From assembly GCF_024345395.1 (NCBI RefSeq), contig NZ_JAGQBA010000003.1, positions 1 to 64,000 of the forward strand: DNA of 64,000 bases. The letters are read 5' to 3'. The notes beneath the pieces are model-generated. The model was not told the origin of the DNA, did not search any database, and saw nothing but the letters and a program-made list of their open reading frames with translations. The stretch's first letter is position 1. Every line of letters starts with the position of its first letter. Both the position numbers and the translations under genes were made by a program. The DNA comes from Cyanobium sp. Tous-M-B4 (lineage in GTDB: Bacteria; Cyanobacteriota; Cyanobacteriia; PCC-6307; Cyanobiaceae). Below, piece after piece: positions 15,110 to 22,485 of the stretch.

Positions 15110-15373
15110 GTGTCCGCATGGCCAAGCCATGGCCAGCCTGATGGAAGTGCAGCGGCACCTCGGCGGCACCCCGATGATCAACCCGAGCGGATCTCGATGG
15201 AAGAGCAGCGCCGCATTCACAACCGAGCGCTGAGCAAGTCAGGCCCTCCTGCAGCGTGTGAAACCAAGGAGCAGGAGGCCTACCGGCTGGAATGTGAGGC
15301 CAACATCTCCCGCGACCGCGCCACCGCCGAGCGCCTTGGCATCACCCTTGTCTACGAATTTCCCTTCGACTGA
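15110..15373 (+). CDS. small hypothetical protein (intact paralogue of 12776-12949)
   Basis: Up to 87 residues. The conserved part starts at ERISMEEQRRIHNRALS and ends RDRATAERLGITLVYEFPFD. By comparison with the copy at 12776, the homologous ATG (15174) is out of frame here because 4 bases are missing, so translation must start at an upstream GTG (15110) or at the internal ATG in ISMEEQ. The first 25 residues are therefore doubtful. Charged, cytoplasmic, function unknown. It sits immediately right of the AT-rich island. Confidence 0.62.
   Translation: MSAWPSHGQPDGSAAAPRRHPDDQPERISMEEQRRIHNRALSKSGPPAACETKEQEAYRLECEANISRDRATAERLGITLVYEFPFD
15188..15301 (+). repeat. direct repeat copy B (114 bp) right of the AT-rich island
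   Basis: The partner of 12794-12907, same orientation, no gaps, about 85% identical by hand count. The two copies are 2.4 kb apart and enclose the three minus-strand genes. Confidence 0.75.
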
Positions 15374-15477
15374 CAACGACTGGGGTTAGATAAAAAAAGC
15401 CGTTCTTCGCAACAGCTTAGAGACAGGCAAGCAACTGCTCAATAGGGTGAATCCAGCTGCTTCCAAGACGAGTGAAA

Positions 15478-16230
15478 ATGCAGAGTTGGGCGCTGAGCAG
15501 CTGGAATTTTGTCAAGCGGACGCCAACCCTGGTATTTGCTATGGCAGTGCTTGGACTCGGGCTCACCAGCGCCAGTGGCGTATTGGTGAGGGGCATCCGC
15601 ACTGCCAACGACACCATCACAGTTACTGGAGCAAGCACCGAGCGAATTACATCCGACTACGTCGACTGGTCGGTGGAGGTCTCCCAGAGCGGGGCCAGCC
15701 AGCAAGCTTCTTACCAAGGGCTCCAGCCTGCAGTGGAACAAACCGTGGCCTTCCTCAAGGCCCAGGGCATCGAGGCCGATGAGATGGAGCTCGACTCGGT
15801 CAAATCGCAAAAAGAGGAAGTGCGCGATCCCCGCACCGGGGAGCTGCGCTCCACCACCTGGACCACCACCCAAGCGGTGCTGATCGGCAGCTGGAACGTC
15901 GCCAAGATCTACAAGATCTCTGGTCAGATTGGGCAGTTGATCGGCAAGGGCGTGCCTCTGACGATCAACGAGCCGGCCTACACCTACACCAAGCTTGCGG
16001 AGAAGCGGGTCGACATGCTCGCCAAGGCCACTAAGGACGCCCGGGCACGGGCGCGGGCCATAGCCTGGCAGGCCGGTGCTGGCATCGGTGCGATCACCAA
16101 CGCCGACACCGGCTCGTTCCAGATTACCTCCCCCAACTCAACGGAGACCAGTGACAGCGGCTCCTACGACACCCGCACAATTGAGAAGGACATCACTGCT
16201 GTGATGGCAGTGACCTTCAGGGTTGAATGA
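15478..16230 (+). CDS. SIMPL domain (DUF541) exported protein
   Basis: About 250 residues; an N-terminal helix (TLVFAMAVLGLGLTSASGV) is a signal anchor. The SIMPL domain follows: ITVTGASTERITSDYVDWSV at the start, the middle QAVLIGSWNVAKIYKIS, and AKDARARARAIAWQAGA before the final strands (ITAVMAVTFRVE). The family is periplasmic, often with oxidative-stress or outer-membrane links, but its activity is unknown. A GTG two codons upstream is an alternative start. It is unlinked by strand to the island and converges on the potassium channel gene with a 12-base gap. Confidence 0.87.
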   Translation: MQSWALSSWNFVKRTPTLVFAMAVLGLGLTSASGVLVRGIRTANDTITVTGASTERITSDYVDWSVEVSQSGASQQASYQGLQPAVEQTVAFLKAQGIEADEMELDSVKSQKEEVRDPRTGELRSTTWTTTQAVLIGSWNVAKIYKISGQIGQLIGKGVPLTINEPAYTYTKLAEKRVDMLAKATKDARARARAIAWQAGAGIGAITNADTGSFQITSPNSTETSDSGSYDTRTIEKDITAVMAVTFRVE

Positions 16231-16242
16231 ACCTGGTAAAAC

Positions 16243-17100
16243 TCACTCGCTATCTATGCATTGGTCAGGCTCACTCTCGAGGCCGAATGGGCGCCCGCAG
16301 GAGCTACAAATCCCCTTTTCAGTCCTGCCACGCCGGGTTTCTTCTTCATAGCCAGCTGCAATAATGCCAGCCGGTAGCGCAAAGATAGCAATCCCTAGTA
16401 GCTGAATTATACCGCCCAGGAATTTGCCAAACGGTGTAACTGGAGCCATGTCACCGTAGCCAACAGTTGTAAGCGCTGAAATCCCCCACCACATCGCCGC
16501 AGGAATACTTGTAAATACCTCTGGCTGGCTATCAGACTCAACGTAGTAAATAGCACTCGAAGCAAGCACGAGGATGACCACAACAGCTGCGAGTGCCACG
16601 CCAAGATCACCACGCCGTGCACCGATCACACGCTTCATGCGACCGATGGAATCCGAATAGCGGCCCAACTTCAGCACCCGTGAGAATCTCAGTAGTCGGA
16701 GAACTCGGAGTATCCGCAGATCTAAAGCAGAGGCAGGTACGGCGAGCGTGATGTAGAAAGGCAAAATGGCTAAAAAATCGACCACGCCAATGAAGCTGCT
16801 CACATAGCGCAGCCGGCCAACAAGCGGCTGCCGGTAACGTGGATCAGCCGTACAAGACCAAATCCTCGCTGCGTATTCGACGCTAAATACCGCTACCGAA
16901 AAGGCCTCAAATGCCCAAAAAGCCGTGCTGAAACGCAGCTGCAGGCTGTTGACAGTCTCCAGTATCACCGCAAGCACATTTAGAAGGATCAGCGCGAGCA
17001 GGAAAACGTCGACCCAATCCCAATCGGCCACCCCGCTTTGCGGGTCCTCGCTGACATCCAGGAGCTCCCAAACTCGCTGGCGGAGCTCTGAGCCAGTCAT
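16243..17100 (-). CDS. voltage-gated potassium channel
   Basis: 285 residues with six transmembrane segments. S4 carries regularly spaced arginines (RILRVLRLLRFSRVLKLGR, 129-147), and the pore helix is followed by the K+ selectivity filter TTVGYGD (211-217), then S6 with an AIFALPAG hinge. This is the Kv/KvAP-type single-subunit channel that forms tetramers in the cytoplasmic membrane. The short C-terminal tail holds a C-S-S-C-G-R-P-F motif, the half of a zinc ribbon seen in some cyanobacterial channels; a second Cys pair is missing, and only a lone Cys near the end (DQCIDSE) could help. Confidence 0.93.
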   Translation of the reverse strand: MTGSELRQRVWELLDVSEDPQSGVADWDWVDVFLLALILLNVLAVILETVNSLQLRFSTAFWAFEAFSVAVFSVEYAARIWSCTADPRYRQPLVGRLRYVSSFIGVVDFLAILPFYITLAVPASALDLRILRVLRLLRFSRVLKLGRYSDSIGRMKRVIGARRGDLGVALAAVVVILVLASSAIYYVESDSQPEVFTSIPAAMWWGISALTTVGYGDMAPVTPFGKFLGGIIQLLGIAIFALPAGIIAAGYEEETRRGRTEKGICSSCGRPFGLESEPDQCIDSE

Positions 17101-17144
17101 TTCCCTAATGCGCTTGAAACAAGCTGAACCATAAGGAGAGAAGA

Positions 17145-18398
17145 ATGTGCCTGCAGCGGCGCCGCTGCAGAGTGCTGATACCTATCGTTTGGGGGGCCTT
17201 TGTGGCCACTTCCATTCCCCCTTGTCCTGCGGCAGCTTCATTGACTCCACCTGTTTCCCTGCCGTCCCTCGCCACCGCGCAGGTCGCCACGCCAGCAGCC
17301 ACCTATCCCAGCAAAGCTGAGCTGCTTGCCTGCCTGCCATCTGAGCTAACCCAGATCAACCCGGTTAAAGCCTGGGGAAGTCTGGCCATGTCCCTGGGCC
17401 TATCTGTTTTGGCCTATGGCGTGGGAACCCTGATCCCCTTGCAGCTCAGCGCTGCGCCCCTCTGGCTGCTGTACGCCCTGGTCACAGGAACAGTGGCGGG
17501 AGGTTGCTGGGTAATTGCCCATGAGTGCGGTCACCGTGCCTTCCATCCCAACCCACGCGTCGAAGCTGTGGTGGGATTTGTGCTGCACAGCTTGCTGCTT
17601 GTGCCCTACTTCAGCTGGCAGCGCAGCCATGCGGTGCACCACGCCAACTGCAACCACCTCGAGGCTGGTGAAACCCATGTGCCGCCCCGCTCCGATTCCA
17701 GCGCTGGACGCTTCGTGGCCGGAGCAAAACGCCAGCTTGGCCAGGGCTTCTACGGCGTGGCCTCCCTGTTTACCCACTTGGTGCTGGGCTGGCCCCTTTA
17801 TCTGATGTTTGGTGTTGCCGGCGGCGAGGAGTACGGCAGCCCCACCTCCCATTTCACTACGGCTGCACCCTTCCGCAACGGTGGGCGCCAGCTATTTCCC
17901 GACTCCTGCCGTCGCCTGATGGTGATCTCCAACCTCGGCCTGCTGGCGATGGTGGCGGCCCTGGTATGGGCCTCTATCCACTTCTCTCTGACGAGAGTGC
18001 TGCTGGTGTACGGGCTGCCCTATCTGGTTATCAACGCTTGGTTGGTTGGGTACACCTGGCTGCAGCACACCGATACCGATATTCCCCACTTCTCAACAAG
18101 CGACTGGAATTGGGCAAAAGGTGCTCTACAGACGGTTGATCGACCCTATGGCCCCCTGCTGAACCTGCTGCATCACGGCATCGGCTCAACCCATGTGTGC
18201 CATCACATCAACCCGAAAATTCCTCACTACAACGCTTGGCGGGCCAGCGCCTTGCTCAAGCAGCGTTTTCCCGAGCTAGTTCGCTACGACCCGACTCCTA
18301 TTCATCGCGCCTTGTGGCGGGTTGCAACTCGCTGCACCGTAGTCAGCCAAACCGGAGTCAATGGTGGTTTCTACTACCATTCCATGCCAGCTAACTAG
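17145..18398 (+). CDS. membrane fatty acid desaturase (delta-12/DesA-like)
   Basis: 417 residues. The three histidine boxes of acyl-lipid desaturases are complete: HECGH (126-130), HAVHH (162-166) and HVCHH (350-354), with two pairs of membrane helices between them. The spacing and the W-Q-R-S-H box context are those of the delta-12/omega-3 (DesA/DesB) group; it would introduce double bonds into glycerolipid acyl chains using ferredoxin. The first 45 residues are hydrophobic and unusual for DesA and may be a start artefact, yet ATG 17145 has an excellent AAGGAGAG site 6 bases upstream. Confidence 0.9.
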   Translation: MCLQRRRCRVLIPIVWGAFVATSIPPCPAAASLTPPVSLPSLATAQVATPAATYPSKAELLACLPSELTQINPVKAWGSLAMSLGLSVLAYGVGTLIPLQLSAAPLWLLYALVTGTVAGGCWVIAHECGHRAFHPNPRVEAVVGFVLHSLLLVPYFSWQRSHAVHHANCNHLEAGETHVPPRSDSSAGRFVAGAKRQLGQGFYGVASLFTHLVLGWPLYLMFGVAGGEEYGSPTSHFTTAAPFRNGGRQLFPDSCRRLMVISNLGLLAMVAALVWASIHFSLTRVLLVYGLPYLVINAWLVGYTWLQHTDTDIPHFSTSDWNWAKGALQTVDRPYGPLLNLLHHGIGSTHVCHHINPKIPHYNAWRASALLKQRFPELVRYDPTPIHRALWRVATRCTVVSQTGVNGGFYYHSMPAN

Positions 18399-18413
18399 CT
18401 AGCTAGCTAGCTA
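18395..18413 (+). repeat. (CTAG)n tetranucleotide tract
   Basis: Four complete CTAG units plus CTA. The desaturase stop codon TAG (18396-18398) is part of the tract, and each following unit offers TAG again, though in shifted frames. CTAG is usually rare in bacterial DNA, which makes a run of it notable. Confidence 0.9.
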
Positions 18414-18422
18414 TTCCATGAA

Positions 18423-18458
18423 AAAAGCCCGGAGCATAAGCTTCGGGCTTTTATTTTT
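18423..18458 (+). terminator. strong rho-independent terminator, probably bidirectional
   Basis: A 13-bp stem with one G-T pair (18423-18435 with 18440-18452), loop ATAA and a following TTATTTTT. On the other strand the A-run becomes a T-run. It therefore can end both the desaturase transcript and the leftward hli transcript. Confidence 0.88.
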
Positions 18459-18525
18459 GGAAGCTGAATTTCTGGAGAATTAGCCAGAGGTTACCAGGAG
18501 CCAGATTATCAAGAAGCAAAGACAA

Positions 18526-18639
18526 TCAAGATTTAGAAGCCAAGTCGCTGGGGCGACTCAACACATAGGTGGTCATCCCCGTAAGCACGACAACTAATGC
18601 GATTACAACGGCAATAGCAGTGGTGTAATCAGTGCCCAT
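18526..18639 (-). CDS. 37-residue membrane microprotein downstream of hli
   Basis: ATG at 18639, product MGTDYTTAIAVVIALVVVLT, then GMTTYVLSRPSDLASKS. One transmembrane helix (8-28) with a Ser/Pro-rich tail. It starts 5 bases after the hli stop, so co-translation with the light-stress protein is likely. It resembles small photosystem or Hlip-associated subunits in size, but I could not match PsbN, PsbX, PsbY, Psb30 or PetN from memory. Too short for most gene finders. Confidence 0.65.
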   Translation of the reverse strand: MGTDYTTAIAVVIALVVVLTGMTTYVLSRPSDLASKS

Positions 18640-18644
18640 CGCGA

Positions 18645-18788
18645 TCAGCCCAGGCCCAGTTGTGCTGCGATGCTTTGGCCCGTAAGCAGCTCGGTGCCAA
18701 GGCCAATCACGAAACCCATCATGGCTAGGCGGCCATTCCAGGTTTCGGCGAAGGCAACAAATCCAAAGCGGGGAGTGGATTCAGTCAT
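18645..18788 (-). CDS. hli: high-light-inducible protein (small CAB-like)
   Basis: 47 residues, single transmembrane helix with the chlorophyll-binding Hlip signature: FAETWNGRLAMMGFVIGLGTE, where Glu and Asn/Arg (E-x-x-N-G-R-x-A-M-x-G-F) form the ELIP/LHC motif. Hlips bind chlorophyll and beta-carotene as dimers and protect photosystem assembly in the thylakoid. It is nearly identical to the copy at 26078-26221. An HLR1-like element lies 26 bases upstream of the ATG, in keeping with RpaB control. A 37-residue microprotein follows. Confidence 0.95.
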   Translation of the reverse strand: MTESTPRFGFVAFAETWNGRLAMMGFVIGLGTELLTGQSIAAQLGLG

Positions 18789-18813
18789 TTGTGTTGAGGA
18801 TTGTTTCAACAAC

Positions 18814-18829
18814 TATAACTGACTGTAAA
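18814..18829 (-). promoter_or_regulatory. HLR1-like element upstream of hli
   Basis: On the minus strand: TTTACAGTCAGTTATA. This fits the two-half-site HLR1 pattern ((G/T)TTACA, four bases, (G/T)TTACA-like), the known binding site of the response regulator RpaB at high-light genes. The second half-site is imperfect. The other hli gene has GTTACAGTCAATTCAC in the same place. Confidence 0.6.
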
Positions 18830-18846
18830 GACGCCGGCCTGCCCAG

Positions 18847-19434
18847 ATGTTGAAAGCAAGAGAAGAGCTGCTGGCCCTGTTGCGTCATGGCGCCAGGGGA
18901 GAAGCCCAACGCCAGGGGCCGCGGGTACGGGAGCTGATCCTCGAGCTCGAGCGCACCTCACCGGTAGATCTCGCCGCCCCAGGTGCCCTCGAACTGCTGG
19001 AGGGGGTTTGGGAATTGCGCTGGAGCAGCAGCAGCCAGCCCTATCTCCAGGCTGTGCCATGGCTGGAAAACCTGCAAATACTGGCTCCATCGCGGGGGCG
19101 AGCCCTGAATCTGTTGAGGCCGCCAGGGCAGCTGGCCAGCCTGGGTGGCATTGCTGTAGAGGCCAGCATCCAGCTCGAATCAAGCCCGGGCGATAACAGC
19201 CCAACACCCCAGCAGCGCGTACAGGTGCGCTTCCAGCGGGGTGGCTGGCGCGGTCCCCGGCTTGGCAACTCACGCTTGCAGCTGCAACGTGCGGTGCAGC
19301 AAAGCTTTTCAGCCTGGCTCGACATCACCGTGCTCAGCCAAGAGCTGAGGCTGTGCCGTGGCAACGCAGGCACAATTTTTGCCCTGCTGCGCCGCCCCGA
19401 TCTTGCCGTTGCAGACTTTTTTGACAAGCAATAA
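18847..19434 (+). CDS. PAP/fibrillin family protein
   Basis: 195 residues of the plastid lipid-associated protein (fibrillin) family: an N-terminal helical pair ending LILELERTSPVD, then L-L-E-G-V-W-E-L-R-W-S-S (the family's entry strand), and the closing strands LDITVLSQELRLCRGNAGTIF followed by a final hydrophobic L-R-R-P-D. Fibrillins bind lipids or quinones at thylakoid membranes and carotenoid bodies. Six bases before a VOC-family gene on the same strand, so likely co-transcribed. Divergent from the hli operon. Confidence 0.87.
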   Translation: MLKAREELLALLRHGARGEAQRQGPRVRELILELERTSPVDLAAPGALELLEGVWELRWSSSSQPYLQAVPWLENLQILAPSRGRALNLLRPPGQLASLGGIAVEASIQLESSPGDNSPTPQQRVQVRFQRGGWRGPRLGNSRLQLQRAVQQSFSAWLDITVLSQELRLCRGNAGTIFALLRRPDLAVADFFDKQ

Positions 19435-19439
19435 AAACG

Positions 19440-19853
19440 GTGCAAGACACCCCAAACCTGAGCAGCTCTCTTGTGCTGGCTGCAGATAATCCCTCAGCGC
19501 TAGCAAGGTTTTACGCCGATTTGCTCGCGGTAGAGCCCCTGCAGGGGTTTGGTGCCAGCCATTGGCGGGTGCCCTGGCCCGCCGGTGGCTTCCTGGAGAT
19601 CTATGCCCCATCCCAAAGCCGGCCCCAAGCGAAGCAACCAGGCCGGCTAGCAACGTGCCTGCAGCGCAGCGTGCCTGCCGGCAACGACCACGAAGCTGCC
19701 ATGGAGCTGCTGCAGGTCTGGCTGGCGAGCGCCATTGGGCTGGGCGCCTCGCTACTGGACGGTCCGCGCCAGGAGGCCTTCGGAGTGGAGGCCTGGCTGC
19801 TGGATCCGGAGGCAAACAGGCTGCTGCTGCTGGTGCAGAACCAGGTCAATTAG
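19440..19853 (+). CDS. VOC/glyoxalase-like family protein
   Basis: 137 residues, GTG start 6 bases after the fibrillin stop. It has the two beta-alpha-beta-beta-beta modules of the vicinal oxygen chelate fold: LVLAADNPSALARFYADLL opens the first and WLLDPEANRLLLLVQN closes the second. The metal ligands expected of glyoxalase I (His, Glu) are not all evident, so the catalytic role is open. The stop overlaps by 8 bases with the convergent kinase gene. Confidence 0.78.
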   Translation: MQDTPNLSSSLVLAADNPSALARFYADLLAVEPLQGFGASHWRVPWPAGGFLEIYAPSQSRPQAKQPGRLATCLQRSVPAGNDHEAAMELLQVWLASAIGLGASLLDGPRQEAFGVEAWLLDPEANRLLLLVQNQVN

Positions 19854-20682
19854 GGCGGGCGTAGGGACCAAAAGCAACGGCGCACTCAGCGCCGCAGCGG
19901 GCGCCCAGGCCTATTGCTGCGGCTGCGCTCCAACCAGCCGCCAGTCCCGCCAGCACCCCGGCTGCAAAGCTGTCGCCGCAGCCATAACTGTCGACCGGCG
20001 GTGCCACCAGAGCCTGGGCAGCGAAGCGCCCGCCGGGTTCGCTCCAGCCACCAGCAGCCCCTTCGGTGGCGATTCGCAGTCGCGGGGGGCGCGATAGAGC
20101 GCCAGCAGGCACCTGCTCACCAGGATCAAGGGCGCTGCCGATCAAGGCATCGCAGCTCACCCCGCTGGCCTCCAAGAGCGGCAAGCCAACCCGTGGCGTG
20201 GCGCCGAGCAGCCCGGCCCGGCGGCAGTGCTGCAGGGCTGCCGCGTCGGCCGCGGTCACAAAGACGCCATCGCAGCCAGCCAGATCAGCCCAGGGGAGTG
20301 GATCCCTAGCCAACGGGGCCAGTCGCTCGCCGATCACGGTGATGCTGCGGTCACCGGCCCGATCAACAAAGCTCACGCCCCGGCGGGTTGGGGCATCCCG
20401 CCAGGCCACCTCCAGATCAAGCCCCAGCTCAGTGAGCCGCTCCGCTGAGCGCTCGCCGGTGGCGTCCCGGCCCAGGGAGGTGAAAAACCGCACGCGCTTG
20501 CCACTGAGACGGGCCAGCTGCACCGCCACCACCGCCCCACCACCGGCGGGTTCCTCCAGAAAGGCAGTGGCCCGGTCGATCGAGCCAGCGACTGGCAGCT
20601 GCTCCACGGCCACAAAGCTCACCCACTCCACATGACCCACCACCGCCAGGTTGAGCGCAGCGAGGGCGGAATCCGGGGCCAT
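19846..20682 (-). CDS. PfkB-family sugar kinase
   Basis: 278 residues. The second PfkB signature DSYGCGDSFAAGVLAGLA (GCGD at 234-237, catalytic Asp237) is intact, and the first region reads GGGAVVAVQLARLSGKRVRF, typical of the ribokinase fold. The family phosphorylates sugars or nucleosides with ATP; no residues distinguish the substrate here. I chose ATG 20682; the open frame extends upstream but that sequence is unlike the family. It is divergent from the PPC-glutaredoxin gene, with a spacer of 64 bases. Confidence 0.88.
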   Translation of the reverse strand: MAPDSALAALNLAVVGHVEWVSFVAVEQLPVAGSIDRATAFLEEPAGGGAVVAVQLARLSGKRVRFFTSLGRDATGERSAERLTELGLDLEVAWRDAPTRRGVSFVDRAGDRSITVIGERLAPLARDPLPWADLAGCDGVFVTAADAAALQHCRRAGLLGATPRVGLPLLEASGVSCDALIGSALDPGEQVPAGALSRPPRLRIATEGAAGGWSEPGGRFAAQALVAPPVDSYGCGDSFAAGVLAGLAAGWSAAAAIGLGARCGAECAVAFGPYARPN

Positions 20683-20746
20683 GGCAACAGGGCAACCCCA
20701 CCAGCATGGGCCGGCGTAGCCTTGCGCCCATATTTCTGTATCTGCC

Positions 20747-21337
20747 ATGCATGCCGTGCCGCTGCACCTCGAAGCCGGCAGTGATGTGCGCCGCAGCCTG
20801 GAGCAGCTGGCCCTTGAGCACAACGCCGGCGGATTTGTGCTGAGTGTGGTGGGCAACCTCTCCCAAGCCGCCTTTGCCTGCCCCGGCAAAAGCGCACCCA
20901 CAGTTTTGGCTGGTGAGCTCGAGATCATCACCCTGCAGGGCACGATCAGCCCGGATGGGGTGCACCTGCACTTGAGCTTCTCCGATGCCAGCTGCCAGGT
21001 GTGGGGCGGCCACCTCGAGCACGGCACCCTGGTGCTGCGCGGCGCCGACCTGCTGGTGGGCCTACTCAGCTCCGGCACGAGCGCAGCGCAGAGTGCAGCG
21101 CCTATTGCATCAGCCAGCAGCGAACCGCGAGTTGAAATCGCCGGCCGGCCGGATTGCCCCTTTTCGCGCCGGGCCCTGCGCATGCTGCGGACCCTGGGCA
21201 TTGCCTTCGTGGAAATCGAACCCGACGAGACGGGACCGGTGCCCCAGCTCTACATCGATGGCGTTCCAATTGGTGGCTACAATCAACTGGCCGAACTGCA
21301 CAGCCGCGGCGAATTAGACGTGCTGCGCAGCCTGTGA
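20747..21337 (+). CDS. PPC (DUF296) domain fused to a monothiol glutaredoxin-like domain
   Basis: 196 residues in two domains. Residues 3-109 form a PPC/DUF296 domain (SLEQLALEHNAGGFVLSVV, GTISPDGVHLHLSFSD and GGHL as the metal/trimer core). Residues 128-196 are a glutaredoxin fold with the active site PDCPFS (Cys137, no second Cys), cis-Pro in VPQLYIDG and the GSH-binding GGYNQLAEL. A Ser/Ala linker joins them. PPC domains trimerise, and occur in plant AHL DNA-binding proteins; the fusion suggests a redox-sensing or Fe-S-related trimer. It is translationally coupled to the next gene (GTGA overlap). Confidence 0.87.
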   Translation: MHAVPLHLEAGSDVRRSLEQLALEHNAGGFVLSVVGNLSQAAFACPGKSAPTVLAGELEIITLQGTISPDGVHLHLSFSDASCQVWGGHLEHGTLVLRGADLLVGLLSSGTSAAQSAAPIASASSEPRVEIAGRPDCPFSRRALRMLRTLGIAFVEIEPDETGPVPQLYIDGVPIGGYNQLAELHSRGELDVLRSL

Positions 21338-21900
21338 GTCCTGAGTTAGGGGTTGCCAAGCTGCAGCTAGGCACCAGTAAGGGTTGTGGCCTGGCCATCG
21401 GCGCCTATCCCCACTTCAGCTACGACGCCAGCGGCGGCGGCGGAACCGGCGAGCTCGGCCCAGGCCCAGCTGACGGCCCGCGAACCGTGAGCTTCGAGCC
21501 CTCAACCCTGTTGATTCCGCCGCTCAACTGGCGCACCACTCGGGTGCTGGGGCTGCCCCTGCCCCCGGGACTGGAGATCGCCATCGCTCCTGAGCAGCTG
21601 GCGGGCAGCATCGATTCAGCAACTGGTGCTGTGCAACTGCACTTCCGGGCCCGCTTTCGTTTCCGCATTGCTGGGCTCTACCGCGCCCCCGACCTGCTGA
21701 TCGACACCCTGCTGAGCACGGGCGCAGCGCAGGGGCAACGCCACCGGGCCATGGGCCAGCCCCTAAGCGCCGATGGCACGGCCCTGCTGGTGGGGGTGGC
21801 GAGTGTGCCGCCGTGCGGCGACCCCTGGCTGGACCGCCTGCTGGGCCTGCCGGATGAAGCCCTTGCCATGCTGCGCTGCAGCTTCAAGTGCGAGCCGTGA
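21334..21900 (+). CDS. hypothetical protein
   Basis: 188 residues from a GTG overlapping the previous stop (GTGA). No signal peptide. The product has a Gly-rich loop near residue 35, a PPLNWRTTRVLGLPLPPG segment and a strand-rich middle (VQLHFRARFRFRIAGLYRA), ending with two cysteines (RCSFKCEP). No family recognised. The beta-rich, amphipathic composition suggests a lipid- or pigment-binding barrel, by inference only. It overlaps the rhomboid gene by 4 bases, so the three plus-strand genes form an operon. Confidence 0.65.
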   Translation: MSPELGVAKLQLGTSKGCGLAIGAYPHFSYDASGGGGTGELGPGPADGPRTVSFEPSTLLIPPLNWRTTRVLGLPLPPGLEIAIAPEQLAGSIDSATGAVQLHFRARFRFRIAGLYRAPDLLIDTLLSTGAAQGQRHRAMGQPLSADGTALLVGVASVPPCGDPWLDRLLGLPDEALAMLRCSFKCEP

Positions 21901-22475
21901 GCGAATCTCTACCCCAACGTCTGGATCGCTGGATCGCCCGAGCCGGTTTCAATCTGCTGATTCCGCCGCTGATCTTGCTGATCCCCTGGCTGCAGGAGCT
22001 GGTGGACCAGCTGGTTTTCGGTGGCAACTGGAACCTGCCGATGACGCCCGGAGGCTCCTTCCTCGGGGTACTGACAGCTCCCTTCAGCCATAGCGGTTTT
22101 GGCCATCTCCTGGCCAATTCGCTCACCTTTCTGCCCCTCTCCTGGCTGGTATTGCTGCGCGGCCGCCGCGACTATCTGGCCGTTTGGTTGGGGGTTTATG
22201 CCACAGCTATTCCCGTATGGCTGCTTTGGCCCAACGGCAGTCACGGACTCTCCGGGATCGTGTATGGGCTGCTGGGCTACCTGCTGCTGATCGGCTGGTT
22301 GGAGAAGCGGCCCCTCTCCTTGCTCCTGTCGGTGCTGGCCCTGGTCACCTATGCGGGGGTGCTGCCGAGCCTGCTGCCGATTTTTTCACCGCCAGGGGTG
22401 AGCTGGATCGGCCACCTCAGCGGTTTTGGCGGCGGCCTGCTGGCGGCCTTGGCCGTGGCTCGTGAGTCGCCATAG
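21897..22475 (+). CDS. rhomboid-family intramembrane protease
   Basis: 192 residues from the GTG that overlaps the previous stop. Six membrane segments. The rhomboid signatures are FSHSGFGHLLAN (64-75, oxyanion His/Asn), the nucleophile motif GLSG with Ser119 and the partner His173 in GHLSGFGGG. With the Ser-His dyad present it should be active and cleave single-pass membrane proteins. The substrate is unknown. It is the last gene of the PPC-Grx operon and converges on a TspO-like gene with a 10-base gap. Confidence 0.9.
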   Translation: MSESLPQRLDRWIARAGFNLLIPPLILLIPWLQELVDQLVFGGNWNLPMTPGGSFLGVLTAPFSHSGFGHLLANSLTFLPLSWLVLLRGRRDYLAVWLGVYATAIPVWLLWPNGSHGLSGIVYGLLGYLLLIGWLEKRPLSLLLSVLALVTYAGVLPSLLPIFSPPGVSWIGHLSGFGGGLLAALAVARESP

Positions 22476-22485
22476 GTGACCAGGG

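Noticed and set aside
20683-21201. N-terminal extension of the PfkB kinase
   Set aside because: The frame is open upstream of 20682 but lies antisense to the PPC-glutaredoxin gene and does not resemble sugar kinases.
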